Shown one piece after another: positions 29,601 through 36,292 of a DNA stretch of 64,000 nucleotides. Below the pieces are notes generated by a model, which saw only the letters and a list, made by a program, of their open reading frames with translations, did no database searches and was not told where the DNA came from. Each line of letters opens with the position of its first letter. Position 1 is the first letter of the stretch. The translations under genes and the position numbers were made by a program. The stretch covers positions 372,001-436,000 of the forward strand of contig NZ_JAGHKO010000014.1 of assembly GCF_017742245.1 (NCBI RefSeq). Reading direction: 5' to 3'. This stretch comes from Niastella soli. Its GTDB lineage: Bacteria; Bacteroidota; Bacteroidia; Chitinophagales; Chitinophagaceae.

Positions 29601-29786
29601 CAGCTCCGCCCTTGCGGTTACCCAGGCTGGCCCGCACTGGTTGTAAGTACCCTGACCATGAACATACAGATCATCCGTTAAATATTCACATTGGGCGTTT
29701 GCTGACACAGCAGCCAGTAATAGAAATATGAAGAGCGTGATCGTTGGCAGATATTGTTTTGCAAAACCGGATAAGAGCTTCTGCAT
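23670..29786 (-). CDS. RHS/YD-repeat polymorphic toxin B with GIY-YIG/URI-like nuclease tip
   Basis: A 2038-residue exported toxin carrier. The signal peptide ends in SANAQ (about residue 32). It is followed by Ig/PKD-like beta-domains (to about 590), a DUF6443-like region (YIRTRAF, YLDGLGRVMQ, DNYGRQPQSWLPY), many YD repeats ([30 protein letters not shown]) and the RHS core ending in DNPIRFNDPKG. The last 194 residues are the variable tip. Within it, GTYVLKDEDGKVQRSGRTKDL, then RRE-EH and RGREQQLHDKH fit a GIY-YIG/URI nuclease: a GxY strand, a 'YIG'-like SGRT strand, an Arg/His helix and a Glu. It should cut nucleic acid in the target cytosol. It lies 38 bp after its partner and 11 bp before the Imm26-like gene. 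Confidence 0.9.
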   Translation of the reverse strand: MQKLLSGFAKQYLPTITLFIFLLLAAVSANAQCEYLTDDLYVHGQGTYNQCGPAWVTARAELGFGFVTSGEFIWWESEDATEPIKSDAFNGVDGYSEYTFYASQGSKVWVSLYSDGCESERMSYSPSFQTPVSHYINFARECGTGIAQIQMTSPTPGVAFQLYHYNGQGYDQIGQNTTGYFEIQAFNPSQQYSYFSKVTKTGACLQAGYHQIDFDIQSLTPPTVTGNLTPCEGVETALIAEGNGSYYRWYDAETGAQLFEGIGFELPVNAPGVYNYLIRGFSPDGCVTNSRQLDVFVIPTPREETITASAATIYIDQSVTISTSGGIGSPHYWCSNDAGANWNIFQNAFANKASFSHTPPAVGTYRYHYRNATDCGFCWDMPAGCTDFKYVDVTVIPWPAIVLGAVTPPTQIVYYNGTATPLSVSSISGGDGSYSYQWQQSADGVTFHDINGATGSTYTPTGIKTKTWYRVIVTSHRVPATSNIVWVDAWRQLKPGVLTPSAITLPAGAIPGKLSAGKASGGGCNGSYTYEWQQSTDGITFTAIAGANDLTYQPPALSVNTWYRRKVSCGAEDAYTNACVITIGTLDVDNLNYIRTRAFTHAGILTEQDAVLPSQVAEVKQSTAYLDGLGRVMQAVDMQAGKNNKDVVTPVLYDNYGRQPQSWLPYVSGATNGKFKLNALSELNTFHAIQNPDDAYYYQQSDYEASPLNRIEKTMAAGDNWVGAGRGIENGYHLNTVVDDVKIWHVNDVVNDWGNYIMDGAYPEGQLSKTITTDEDGKQVIEFKDTQGQLLLKKVQLTAAPDDGGGSGYAGWLCTYYVYDDLNQLRAVVQPKGVQTLHTLGWPSSANGGWGEVANELSFRYEYDVRKRLTRRKLPGAGEMTMVYDVRDRLVFTQDARMKPDNQWVTTLYDPQNRPVISGITTWIGTTASLQLQVDQLTGVDAETSYQGMLVSRNPIPGTGSFTLLTKTGYDDYNNIPAASGLSGSIDNTYAGSPDINTAYTSFPYPDPVTQSRQTQGLPTWMQVKVLGTTSEYLYSVMLYDDKGRTIQVKSKNKTGGTDITTTQYTFTGQPLVQIQKQEKTGSSNPQTHVIVTKNTLNDLGQITSVSKKISSVINGVAVNKPETIIASNEYDALGNLLIKSIGQKKDVNNNYTGVPLQDLKYSYSIRNWVQGMNRDYLTIEGQTTDGVLFGYELGYDRTANKAGEAFAQGTFNGNITGMLWKSDGDDIRRKYDYTYDAADRLMRAEFKQQNTNDHLWNNSQVNYNVVMGDGTPDPTKAYDANGNILRMQQYGLKVTGPAQIDDLRYHYYKSELSNQLMTVSDGLGGGLGDFEDNNSTGNDYGYDANGNMVIDLNKQIKGVANPDQNMAATDGAITYNHLNLPAEIKIKDKNDLTKEKGTINYVYDALGAKLQKIVLEKSVTVTYNGQPYIGDVTTTTTYLGGAVYESKAYEKTELTSLGYTDKLQFISHEEGRTRFMPALNNKSAHYDHDYFIKDHLGNVRMVITDELQQDIYPAVTLEGSLGNPADAVYKEKEYYNIDINKIALRGDATGITDYINKNGGDLADDPPVNNNPNSNVTGLSQQLYKLKATAAGGETGLGITLKVMSGDRIDIFGKSYYFENNAGSDNYPIPVMDLLTGLLAAPTGATAGKAVTATSLNNIGDIHNKVSDFLTDPLRGNGTIPRAYINWVLLDENFKYLDGNFDRVRDANVVSDHQLMGIPVKRNGYLYVFVSNESPVEVFFDNLQVVHTKGPVLEETHYYPFGLTMAGISSKALNFGAPENKYRYNGIEQTTELDLDQYDAFYRNLDPQLGRWWQIDPKIERMEMWSPYVSNYDNPIRFNDPKGDCPACVFVLEELVETGVVIYRTYRTLETIEAVAGASAGSVLTPVEPVEMVITTDALGQTTTVKQKDYISFLVGREKIQGMLLAKKKSDEAEQATGGTYVLKDEDGKVQRSGRTKDLKRREKEHARAEETKDLEYEVDVRTNDYKVQRGREQQLHDKHKPALNKIKPIRDNHKSRDEYIQAAVDFIKNLQKGQKK

Positions 29787-29824
29787 AATAATTTATTTAT
29801 TCAGCGTAGTGATTGAAGTTTTCC

Positions 29825-32800
29825 TTACTGTTTGTAGTTATACTTAAAGGTTTTGATGATATTCCCTTTCATATCTTTTATGGCCGTTAACCTGAACAGA
29901 TCATCATACAAATAGTAGGTTACTTTATTCGATGCGTCACACTGACTGGTGATGCCCACCAACGGATCGTATGTATAGCTAACCATTTGCGCATTGGGCG
30001 GATAGATCCGTACTTCATCGATTTCGGTGCCATTAATGGCTACGGTGCTTACGTTCGTGAGGTCCCATTGGTACAGCTTCCAGCCATTCTTGCCATCTGA
30101 CTGCAGCACAGTGCCGGACGCTCCATTCACCGTAACGTTACCCGATGGCTGACACCAACAGGTAACGCGGTAATTACCGGCTGGCAGTTCTTTTGACATA
30201 CCGCCTGAAAATGTACTTATACCAGTAATGGCGGTCACATTGGAATGTATGGTGGAACCGGGGTCGATATTATAATCAGACGGGTCGTCATGTTCAAAAG
30301 AATTGTAGAACACATTCGCTACCGCTGCATTCACCACTTCTGCCACAGGGAAGGAAGCGTTGTATGACCACAGGTAGGCCCTTTTCACATCATCCTTTTT
30401 CTGGACCTCACTGATATTATAGCCATTGTACAGGAAGCGCTGTTTAAGTTTATAGGCATTATCGGCGGGGGTACCGGTTGACAGCGAAGACGTGAAGTTT
30501 GATTTGGGCGAATTGATCTCGAGTTCATATTCTTCAACTGGCACTACGCTCGCCCCCCGGGGATCGGTATCCCCGGAAGGTGTTCCATATTTGACAAAGC
30601 TGGCCCCGATCACTTTTGTATCGGCGCCGCGTTGCAGCTTAACTACTTTTTCTATAACCGAACTGTGCATATAATGGTCATCATCGCGCATGCCGGCGAT
30701 GATGCCGGTATTTATCTGCGTGTAATCAGCAGGATAAGTATACTCTGTGATCAAAGTAGATCCGTCGCTTTTTGTTTGTTCCTGTTTGGTTAACTGTAAA
30801 TGCGCCGGATTGCCATAGGTGAATTGGGTAACCGTTTCCTGATATTTGCTTTCATCTGCTGCATCATAGTTTCTGACGGTTTCTGAATTAACATGTACCC
30901 ATTCTGAATAAATGTCGTAATAACGGATGTATGGATAAGATAGCTCTCCAAGGCTTTCGCCGAAAGCAGATTCACAGGCATAACATTTCAATCCTTTCAC
31001 TGATCTTTCCTGGTCATATTCCGTTTTCGGTTCGCGAATAGTTTCAGTGACCAGCTGAAAACCGGTATTATCGGCTTTTCTTTTGTATACCCGGGAGCCT
31101 AGCAGGAACCCATTCCGGGGGTTCGGGATGGTGGGCATTTTCACCATGACCACCCCGTCTGCGTTATTCGAATACGTATAAACGGTTTTTCCATTTTCTC
31201 CGTTCTCCCCTTTCCATTCCGTTACGGTGCTATAACCAACGGGATTGCCCATAGCGGAAGTACCAAGCGGAATGTTTGATTCTGCCGACAGGTCCAGCAA
31301 CGTTATCCAATAGGCAACCGGACAATTGCCACCGGTTGTTGATTCGCTGAAAGATTTATATACTGTTGTAAAATACCCATAATTGAGCGGGGCCATTAAT
31401 TTACCGGAACTAAACCCATAATCATCCACATAAGTATACCGCGTTATTATATCGCTTGCATGATTAACGCCGTCGTAGGAAATAATTTTGGCAATACGCA
31501 CCCCACCACCCATCTTGCCTTTGGCCTGGTCGGTGGTGGCTATGTCATATTCGAGGCTCACATACGACTCCTGGTCGGAGTTCATAAAGTCGGCCTCAAC
31601 TTCATAGGTGCCAGGTTCCATGATCAGGTAATATTCAAAAAAACCGGAGGGGCCGCAACCTATATTACACCAGAATACTTTTTGGTAAGAATGTGTTGAG
31701 CCGGTTGCATGAATACCACCAGCGATCACGGCATATGTTTCATCGTTATTGCAATAGGTGTCGGCCGACTGATATACACTTCCCGAAACTTTTACCGTTG
31801 TGCGGGCGGCAAGGGTAAAACTTTTTATGGCCGGAACATCCGTATCCGGATCGATAAAACCGGGGCCATATGCATGTACGTACTCCCGGTGTTTTATTGT
31901 CACTTTTTCTGTAGTGTAATAGTCGTTGGGCTCATATATAAAGTCGGTTGTACCACCCGTTGGGAACGTGATCTTCTTCAGCATACCGCCCATCATATAG
32001 TTGGGATCAGGCTCTCTGTCAGCACCTGGAATGCTTATATTTTCGCCCTGCTTATTTTTATAAAACTGTTGGGGGATCAGGGTTGCCGTTCGCTTTGTTT
32101 GCGACCCAATATCATATATACGGTCATTGGGTTTTTTATTATAATAACCCCAATGGTCACGTCCGTAGGAATTCTTTGCCGGCACTTGTTCATCGATGGG
32201 GCCGCCCACATAGTTATATTCAAACCGGTAAGGCTTTTTACTAATGTTATCAGATTTCTCGGTAACCGTTTCCAGCTTCAGGCGGGTATTGGCATACAGA
32301 TCGCTGGTATATGGGTTAGCGAAATAATTATAGCCCAGCTCCACCCGTTTGAGCGGCGTATATACTCCATCTTCTACTTTTGATATAACGACCCTGTCGA
32401 GCTTCTGTGGCCTCGAGGTGAGGGGGGTGTGTCTGTCGCTATAAGGTTCAATGTCGGTTCTGTCGCTGGTGAAAAATTCCACTTTCCCATTTGGAAAATC
32501 TATCTGCTTCAAATACACATCATAAACAATGTTCTGCGTTACAGTATAGTTATGCCCGGTAGAAACACCCGAAGGCGAGTGACAGGAAGGTGAACCCGCA
32601 GCTACCTGAAAATCATAAAAGATCCGCCGGCTGTCGCTCATCGAGATGATCTGCCTGCTGCCATTTTGTGAAGGCGGGGTGTAGGTAAAAACGATGTGCT
32701 CATCCCGGGGGCCAATGATCTCATCGAGGTACCAGGATGACACCATTGTTCTTGGGTCCAAAAACGTTGCATTCGGATTACCCAAATAAGGAATGGTGGA

Positions 32801-33484
32801 GGTACGGCTTTTTTCGGTGGTGCCAAACATATACTTATAGCCATCGGCAGTGATGATGGCCCAGTGTGGGTATTGCGGATTGTCGTCATAATACACCCTG
32901 ATCTTTTCCTGGGAAGAAAGCTGTACGGTAAACGGCTCATCACTGAGATGGTTCTGTTGAAATACAAACTTGCCTGACCTGCCCAGGAAATTAAAATAAT
33001 AGATATCGGGTTCAGCATCTTTGGTACCGCCACAAACCTGTTTGAAGTAAGTATAATCCGGATGACCTACCGGTGGTACATATTCGTTATTATCATTAAC
33101 GCTGGCAGGCAGCGGGGTTACCGGAAACCCGGTACTGATGCCATCACTCACCAGGTCATCCGTTCCTCTTACCGAGCGGGTTATAACACCTCCAGCACTC
33201 AACGACCAGCCAAGGCCCACCCAGGAGGCTTCTTCTTCCACCTTTATGCCGGAAGCATGGTAATTCAGTGTGATGGGAACCGAAAGACCTTTGTCTTTGA
33301 TCTCATAGACCGGAATACTGATATTAGGTGTTCCCGTATAGGTTGACACCGGGAAATCGCCATACTTACCCAACGAAGCAGCGGTTGGCGATGGCGGTAT
33401 TACTTTTGTCAGGTCGCTCTGCGAATAAGTAATGCAGGTAATAAATAACAGGAACAAGGTTGATAAATACTGTCTATTTTTCAT
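29825..33484 (-). CDS. Exported YD-repeat RHS-partner protein B
   Basis: A 1219-residue protein from the Met at 33484; the longer frame starts in non-coding DNA before the signal peptide. The signal peptide (1-21) is followed by the family signature PPSPTAASLGKYGDFPVS, IPVYEIKDKGLSVPITLNYHASG and ASWVGLGWSLSAGGVITRSV, which resembles the opening of SpvB/TcdB-like shells. Later parts are beta-rich YD-like blades. The protein ends in YDDLFRLTAI and GNIIKTFKYNYKQ, an ending shared with partner A. It may help encapsulate, secrete or display the RHS toxin made from the next gene, 38 bp downstream. Its exact role is not established. Confidence 0.85.
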   Translation of the reverse strand: MKNRQYLSTLFLLFITCITYSQSDLTKVIPPSPTAASLGKYGDFPVSTYTGTPNISIPVYEIKDKGLSVPITLNYHASGIKVEEEASWVGLGWSLSAGGVITRSVRGTDDLVSDGISTGFPVTPLPASVNDNNEYVPPVGHPDYTYFKQVCGGTKDAEPDIYYFNFLGRSGKFVFQQNHLSDEPFTVQLSSQEKIRVYYDDNPQYPHWAIITADGYKYMFGTTEKSRTSTIPYLGNPNATFLDPRTMVSSWYLDEIIGPRDEHIVFTYTPPSQNGSRQIISMSDSRRIFYDFQVAAGSPSCHSPSGVSTGHNYTVTQNIVYDVYLKQIDFPNGKVEFFTSDRTDIEPYSDRHTPLTSRPQKLDRVVISKVEDGVYTPLKRVELGYNYFANPYTSDLYANTRLKLETVTEKSDNISKKPYRFEYNYVGGPIDEQVPAKNSYGRDHWGYYNKKPNDRIYDIGSQTKRTATLIPQQFYKNKQGENISIPGADREPDPNYMMGGMLKKITFPTGGTTDFIYEPNDYYTTEKVTIKHREYVHAYGPGFIDPDTDVPAIKSFTLAARTTVKVSGSVYQSADTYCNNDETYAVIAGGIHATGSTHSYQKVFWCNIGCGPSGFFEYYLIMEPGTYEVEADFMNSDQESYVSLEYDIATTDQAKGKMGGGVRIAKIISYDGVNHASDIITRYTYVDDYGFSSGKLMAPLNYGYFTTVYKSFSESTTGGNCPVAYWITLLDLSAESNIPLGTSAMGNPVGYSTVTEWKGENGENGKTVYTYSNNADGVVMVKMPTIPNPRNGFLLGSRVYKRKADNTGFQLVTETIREPKTEYDQERSVKGLKCYACESAFGESLGELSYPYIRYYDIYSEWVHVNSETVRNYDAADESKYQETVTQFTYGNPAHLQLTKQEQTKSDGSTLITEYTYPADYTQINTGIIAGMRDDDHYMHSSVIEKVVKLQRGADTKVIGASFVKYGTPSGDTDPRGASVVPVEEYELEINSPKSNFTSSLSTGTPADNAYKLKQRFLYNGYNISEVQKKDDVKRAYLWSYNASFPVAEVVNAAVANVFYNSFEHDDPSDYNIDPGSTIHSNVTAITGISTFSGGMSKELPAGNYRVTCWCQPSGNVTVNGASGTVLQSDGKNGWKLYQWDLTNVSTVAINGTEIDEVRIYPPNAQMVSYTYDPLVGITSQCDASNKVTYYLYDDLFRLTAIKDMKGNIIKTFKYNYKQ

Positions 33485-33980
33485 ATTAGTATAGTGCAGG
33501 TATAAAATGATAACCGGTGCAAGCCTTGGGCAATACACGGCTGCGCGGTCTTCAGGAGAAAACCGCATTACCCGCCAGTTGGCGGAACATGCATCAGGCA
33601 ATACACGACTGCACGGCAATGCTAATGAGAGCCGTGATCAGGGTCATGCCTTCATTGGAACAACAAACGAATAAGAAAAAGGAAAATAACAGTGGATATT
33701 GAAAGGGTTTGAATACCGGATAAGCAGGGCGATTGCCCATAATGAAACATTTGCTTTTTCATATGCAGGCCTCAGTTAGTTGATTAGGTTGTGGCGAATA
33801 TATCATATGTCTTACATAACACCACAAAAAAATGGTAACAATTTGGTAACCGTGTAAAACAGGCCATTTGCCGTGCATTATTCAAGGATAATCGTGCAGA
33901 TTACAAGAGAAGGGCATAAAAAAACCAACCTGCAAAACCCTGCAGATTGGTAGACATAAGAATGACTTAGCTATCAGACC
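33485..33980. other. Intergenic region upstream of partner B
   Basis: About 500 bp holding the terminator at 33918-33951 and presumably the module B promoter. No gene is recognised. A 21-bp-period operator was not found here; the nearest is upstream of the 33981-35468 gene. Confidence 0.5.
33918..33951 (-). terminator. Rho-independent terminator of the coiled-coil barrel gene
   Basis: Arms ACCAACCTGCA (33924-33934) and TGCAGATTGGT (33941-33951) are followed on the minus strand by seven T. It lies 30 bp past the stop. It suggests module B has its own promoter downstream. Confidence 0.75.
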
Positions 33981-35468
33981 TTAGAAATTATACCCTACCC
34001 TAAACTTGATAGGCTGCGTGCGCGGCACCTGTTGAAAGCTCAGGAAATCAAAAAGTAACTGGAGTTTTGTCTTTTTAAAGAATTTGCTTTTTACAGAAAT
34101 GATCTTGCTGATTCCGATGAGACCGCTTTTTGACCAGGAGGAGATCTCATTCCAGTGCATAACAGTATTTGTATTCAAGCTATCTGAAGTAATAGGCTGG
34201 TAATTGTATTCCAGTCCACCACTGAGATAAAAACTGCCTTTTAGTTTCACATCAATGAATGAACGGAGTCCCATACCCTGATTGGTGATCTTAATATGTT
34301 TTATATCCTGTCCCCACCCCATTTTATAACTGGCACCAAGACCGATCGTGTTCTTATCAGAAATTTTATATCCTACTGATACCCCAAAGTCGGTAGTAGT
34401 AGGAAAGAAATTGTTCTTTGCTGTCTGAATGTTGGTACCATACTCCAGCCGTTGCCAGAAAGATTTTGTACGCTGGGTATTGGGTTTGAAATCGGGCATA
34501 TCCATATCACCGCTGCCGCCACCGCCGCCCAATTTGTTCAACTTATCCTTGAGTGTATTTAACTGTGATTGGGCCGCCTGCAGGTTTTGTTGCAAATATT
34601 GCTGGGCGTTGGGTCCGCCGCCGGCCAACTGGTTCTGGATCTGCTGCTGTACCTGGGAGCGGGTTTGCAGTCCGGCCAGGCTTTGTGGGGTTCCATAGTT
34701 ATCGGGTAAGCGGAACAGACTGGCCAGTTCACTGTTTTGTTTCATGAACTGGGTAAATGCCGGTAGTTTATTCAACAACGACAGCCCCTTCTGCACCATT
34801 TTGTCGGGATCGTTCAGCATGTCCCTATATTCCTTCAGCTGCGCGCTGTAGTAATAAGCCTCCTTCTGAAAACCGGCAAATTCATTAGTGAGCCCTTTGG
34901 GCAGGTTGGTAACCCGGCCCAGGGATTCTTTTATCTGTGATTTACGTTGTTGTATAAAGGCTTTCACCTGTTCCGACTGCTGCATTTTCCCCTGCAACTG
35001 GCTTACCTGGGAAAGTGAGCCTTTTACCTTATCCTGTAAGTCCTTTGATTGCGAAAGTACCGTACTGTTCTTCTCCAGGAAGGCCAGGCTGGTCTTAACA
35101 GAATCTACCATGGGGATATATGCGCCAGCCCCCCGCTTTACGGGCAGGCTGTCAGGTTGTATGGACGCGATCATTTTATCGTATTGCGCATCCACATCAC
35201 CAAAGGTCTGTTCAGCTTTGGCAGAATCTACCTTTGCCAGTTTACGCTTCATCTTCTTCTCCTTTTTCTTCAGGCGCTGGAGGTATTTTTCGGTCTGTTT
35301 GGTCAACCGGTCTTCCAGGTTAGCGTATTTGTTCTGAACTTTATTAAAGAACGTAGTAGGAAAATTTATGATCTTATCTACAACGGGCTCTTTTTCCTGG
35401 GCCCGGGATACCTTGCAATAGAGCATACTTATGATAAAAACAGGAATAAGGAGGAGATACTTTCTCAT
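33981..35468 (-). CDS. Coiled-coil plus outer-membrane beta-barrel protein
   Basis: A 495-residue exported protein (signal peptide 1-23 ending SRAQ). Residues about 40-90 are a very charged coiled coil (QRLKKKEKKMKRKLAKVDSAKAE). Further helical, Gln-rich segments fill 130-310 (QQQIQNQLAGGGPNAQQYL). A Gly-rich hinge near 315 leads to a beta-barrel-like C-terminal domain (about 335-495) with alternating strands that ends in FRVGYNF, a terminal aromatic as in outer-membrane proteins. It lies between the two toxin modules, with its own terminator, and a 21-bp-period operator like that of module A stands about 100 bp upstream. It could anchor, export or space the toxins on the cell surface; no family is recognised. 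Confidence 0.75.
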   Translation of the reverse strand: MRKYLLLIPVFIISMLYCKVSRAQEKEPVVDKIINFPTTFFNKVQNKYANLEDRLTKQTEKYLQRLKKKEKKMKRKLAKVDSAKAEQTFGDVDAQYDKMIASIQPDSLPVKRGAGAYIPMVDSVKTSLAFLEKNSTVLSQSKDLQDKVKGSLSQVSQLQGKMQQSEQVKAFIQQRKSQIKESLGRVTNLPKGLTNEFAGFQKEAYYYSAQLKEYRDMLNDPDKMVQKGLSLLNKLPAFTQFMKQNSELASLFRLPDNYGTPQSLAGLQTRSQVQQQIQNQLAGGGPNAQQYLQQNLQAAQSQLNTLKDKLNKLGGGGGSGDMDMPDFKPNTQRTKSFWQRLEYGTNIQTAKNNFFPTTTDFGVSVGYKISDKNTIGLGASYKMGWGQDIKHIKITNQGMGLRSFIDVKLKGSFYLSGGLEYNYQPITSDSLNTNTVMHWNEISSWSKSGLIGISKIISVKSKFFKKTKLQLLFDFLSFQQVPRTQPIKFRVGYNF

Positions 35469-35565
35469 ATGCAGGTTAACTGATTATTAATTAGGGGGCT
35501 GCGATTATACGAATGTATGATTCCCTTTTCATCTAAAAAAGAAAGCTTGGTCACTTTTGATAACC

Positions 35566-35607
35566 GTGCTGTTTTGGGGAATAAGTGTGTTGATTTGGGC
35601 GATGAGT
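35566..35607. promoter_or_regulatory. 21-bp-period direct-repeat operator, copy 2
   Basis: Two 21-bp units (35566-35586 and 35587-35607) with core GTGTTGATTTGGG followed by an AT-rich half. It lies about 100 bp upstream of the coiled-coil barrel gene. A weak TAnnTTTG-like octamer is near 35510-35517 on the minus strand. Confidence 0.65.
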
Positions 35608-35713
35608 GTGGGGTCCTCACGGAGGACATCCTTGCCTTTGGTTAACGCTTCCTACTATCAAGGCGCGTTCGGGACTTTCACCATAGAGTTTGCGCCCGTG
35701 CCGGGGCGCACAT

Positions 35714-35757
35714 AAAAAAGAGGTTGTTTCACACTTCATTTGTGAAAACAACCTCTT
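35714..35757 (-). terminator. Rho-independent terminator after module A
   Basis: A long hairpin with arms of about 16 bp (35718-35733 and 35741-35757) is followed on the minus strand by six T. It lies 20 bp past the stop of the module A immunity candidate. Confidence 0.8.
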
Positions 35758-35776
35758 CGAATATCTGATTATGCCA

Positions 35777-36292
35777 TTATTTTGAAAATTTATCAGGATT
35801 ATCGGAAACCTTATAATAGGTCTCACTGTCAATTTTGATCACCTTCTTTTTGGGCGCTTTTTTATCAGCCATCGCTTTTATCTCATGTTCATCGTAATCA
35901 GTATCATTCTGTTTAATGGTTGTTATTTTACCGCCATCTATTTGAAAGGAACCAAATTGAAACGCTGGTTCCGATGCTGCAATCTTAAATCCGGTTAACT
36001 GTTTTGTTGATTGGATTTTCAGATATAGGATGTTTTTTTCAATCTTATAAACTCCGATAATACTTATTAACGGGTTTAATGCATTGTAGCTATCGGTGTT
36101 ATAAATAAATCTCCCATCCTTAAAAAATTGAAAATTGACTTTTAGGGCAGACGCAACCACATCTGTATTTGCCTGCCAGACTCCAACAATTGTATTATTA
36201 CTGATAGCAGGCGAATCGGTCAATTGCTGACTTTTAACCTGCATTGTTACGAACCACAATACAATCGCCATTGATAATGATTTAATAGCCAT
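35777..36292 (-). CDS. Exported lipocalin-like candidate immunity protein of module A
   Basis: A 171-residue protein from the Met at 36292; an earlier Met at 36337 lies deep in the toxin gene. It has a signal peptide ([14 protein letters not shown]) without a lipobox. The mature part resembles a small lipocalin-like fold: [22 protein letters not shown], a [15 protein letters not shown] strand pair, then a Lys-rich end. Its start codon overlaps the RHS toxin stop by 11 bp, so translation is probably coupled. A periplasmic immunity protein fits a toxin tip predicted to act on the cell wall or periplasm. Immunity is inferred from position. Confidence 0.75.
   Translation of the reverse strand: MAIKSLSMAIVLWFVTMQVKSQQLTDSPAISNNTIVGVWQANTDVVASALKVNFQFFKDGRFIYNTDSYNALNPLISIIGVYKIEKNILYLKIQSTKQLTGFKIAASEPAFQFGSFQIDGGKITTIKQNDTDYDEHEIKAMADKKAPKKKVIKIDSETYYKVSDNPDKFSK

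Larger units (their letters stand above)
35469..35776. other. Intergenic region with operator and terminator
   Basis: About 310 bp holding the 21-bp-period operator (35566-35607), a short perfect hairpin (GTCCTC/GAGGAC, 35613-35627) and the terminator of the upstream immunity candidate (35714-35757). No gene is recognised. Confidence 0.5.

Noticed and set aside
31709-32383. 224-codon plus-strand frame inside partner B
   Set aside because: It is antisense to a protein with clear signal peptide and family signature; no promoter or protein features.
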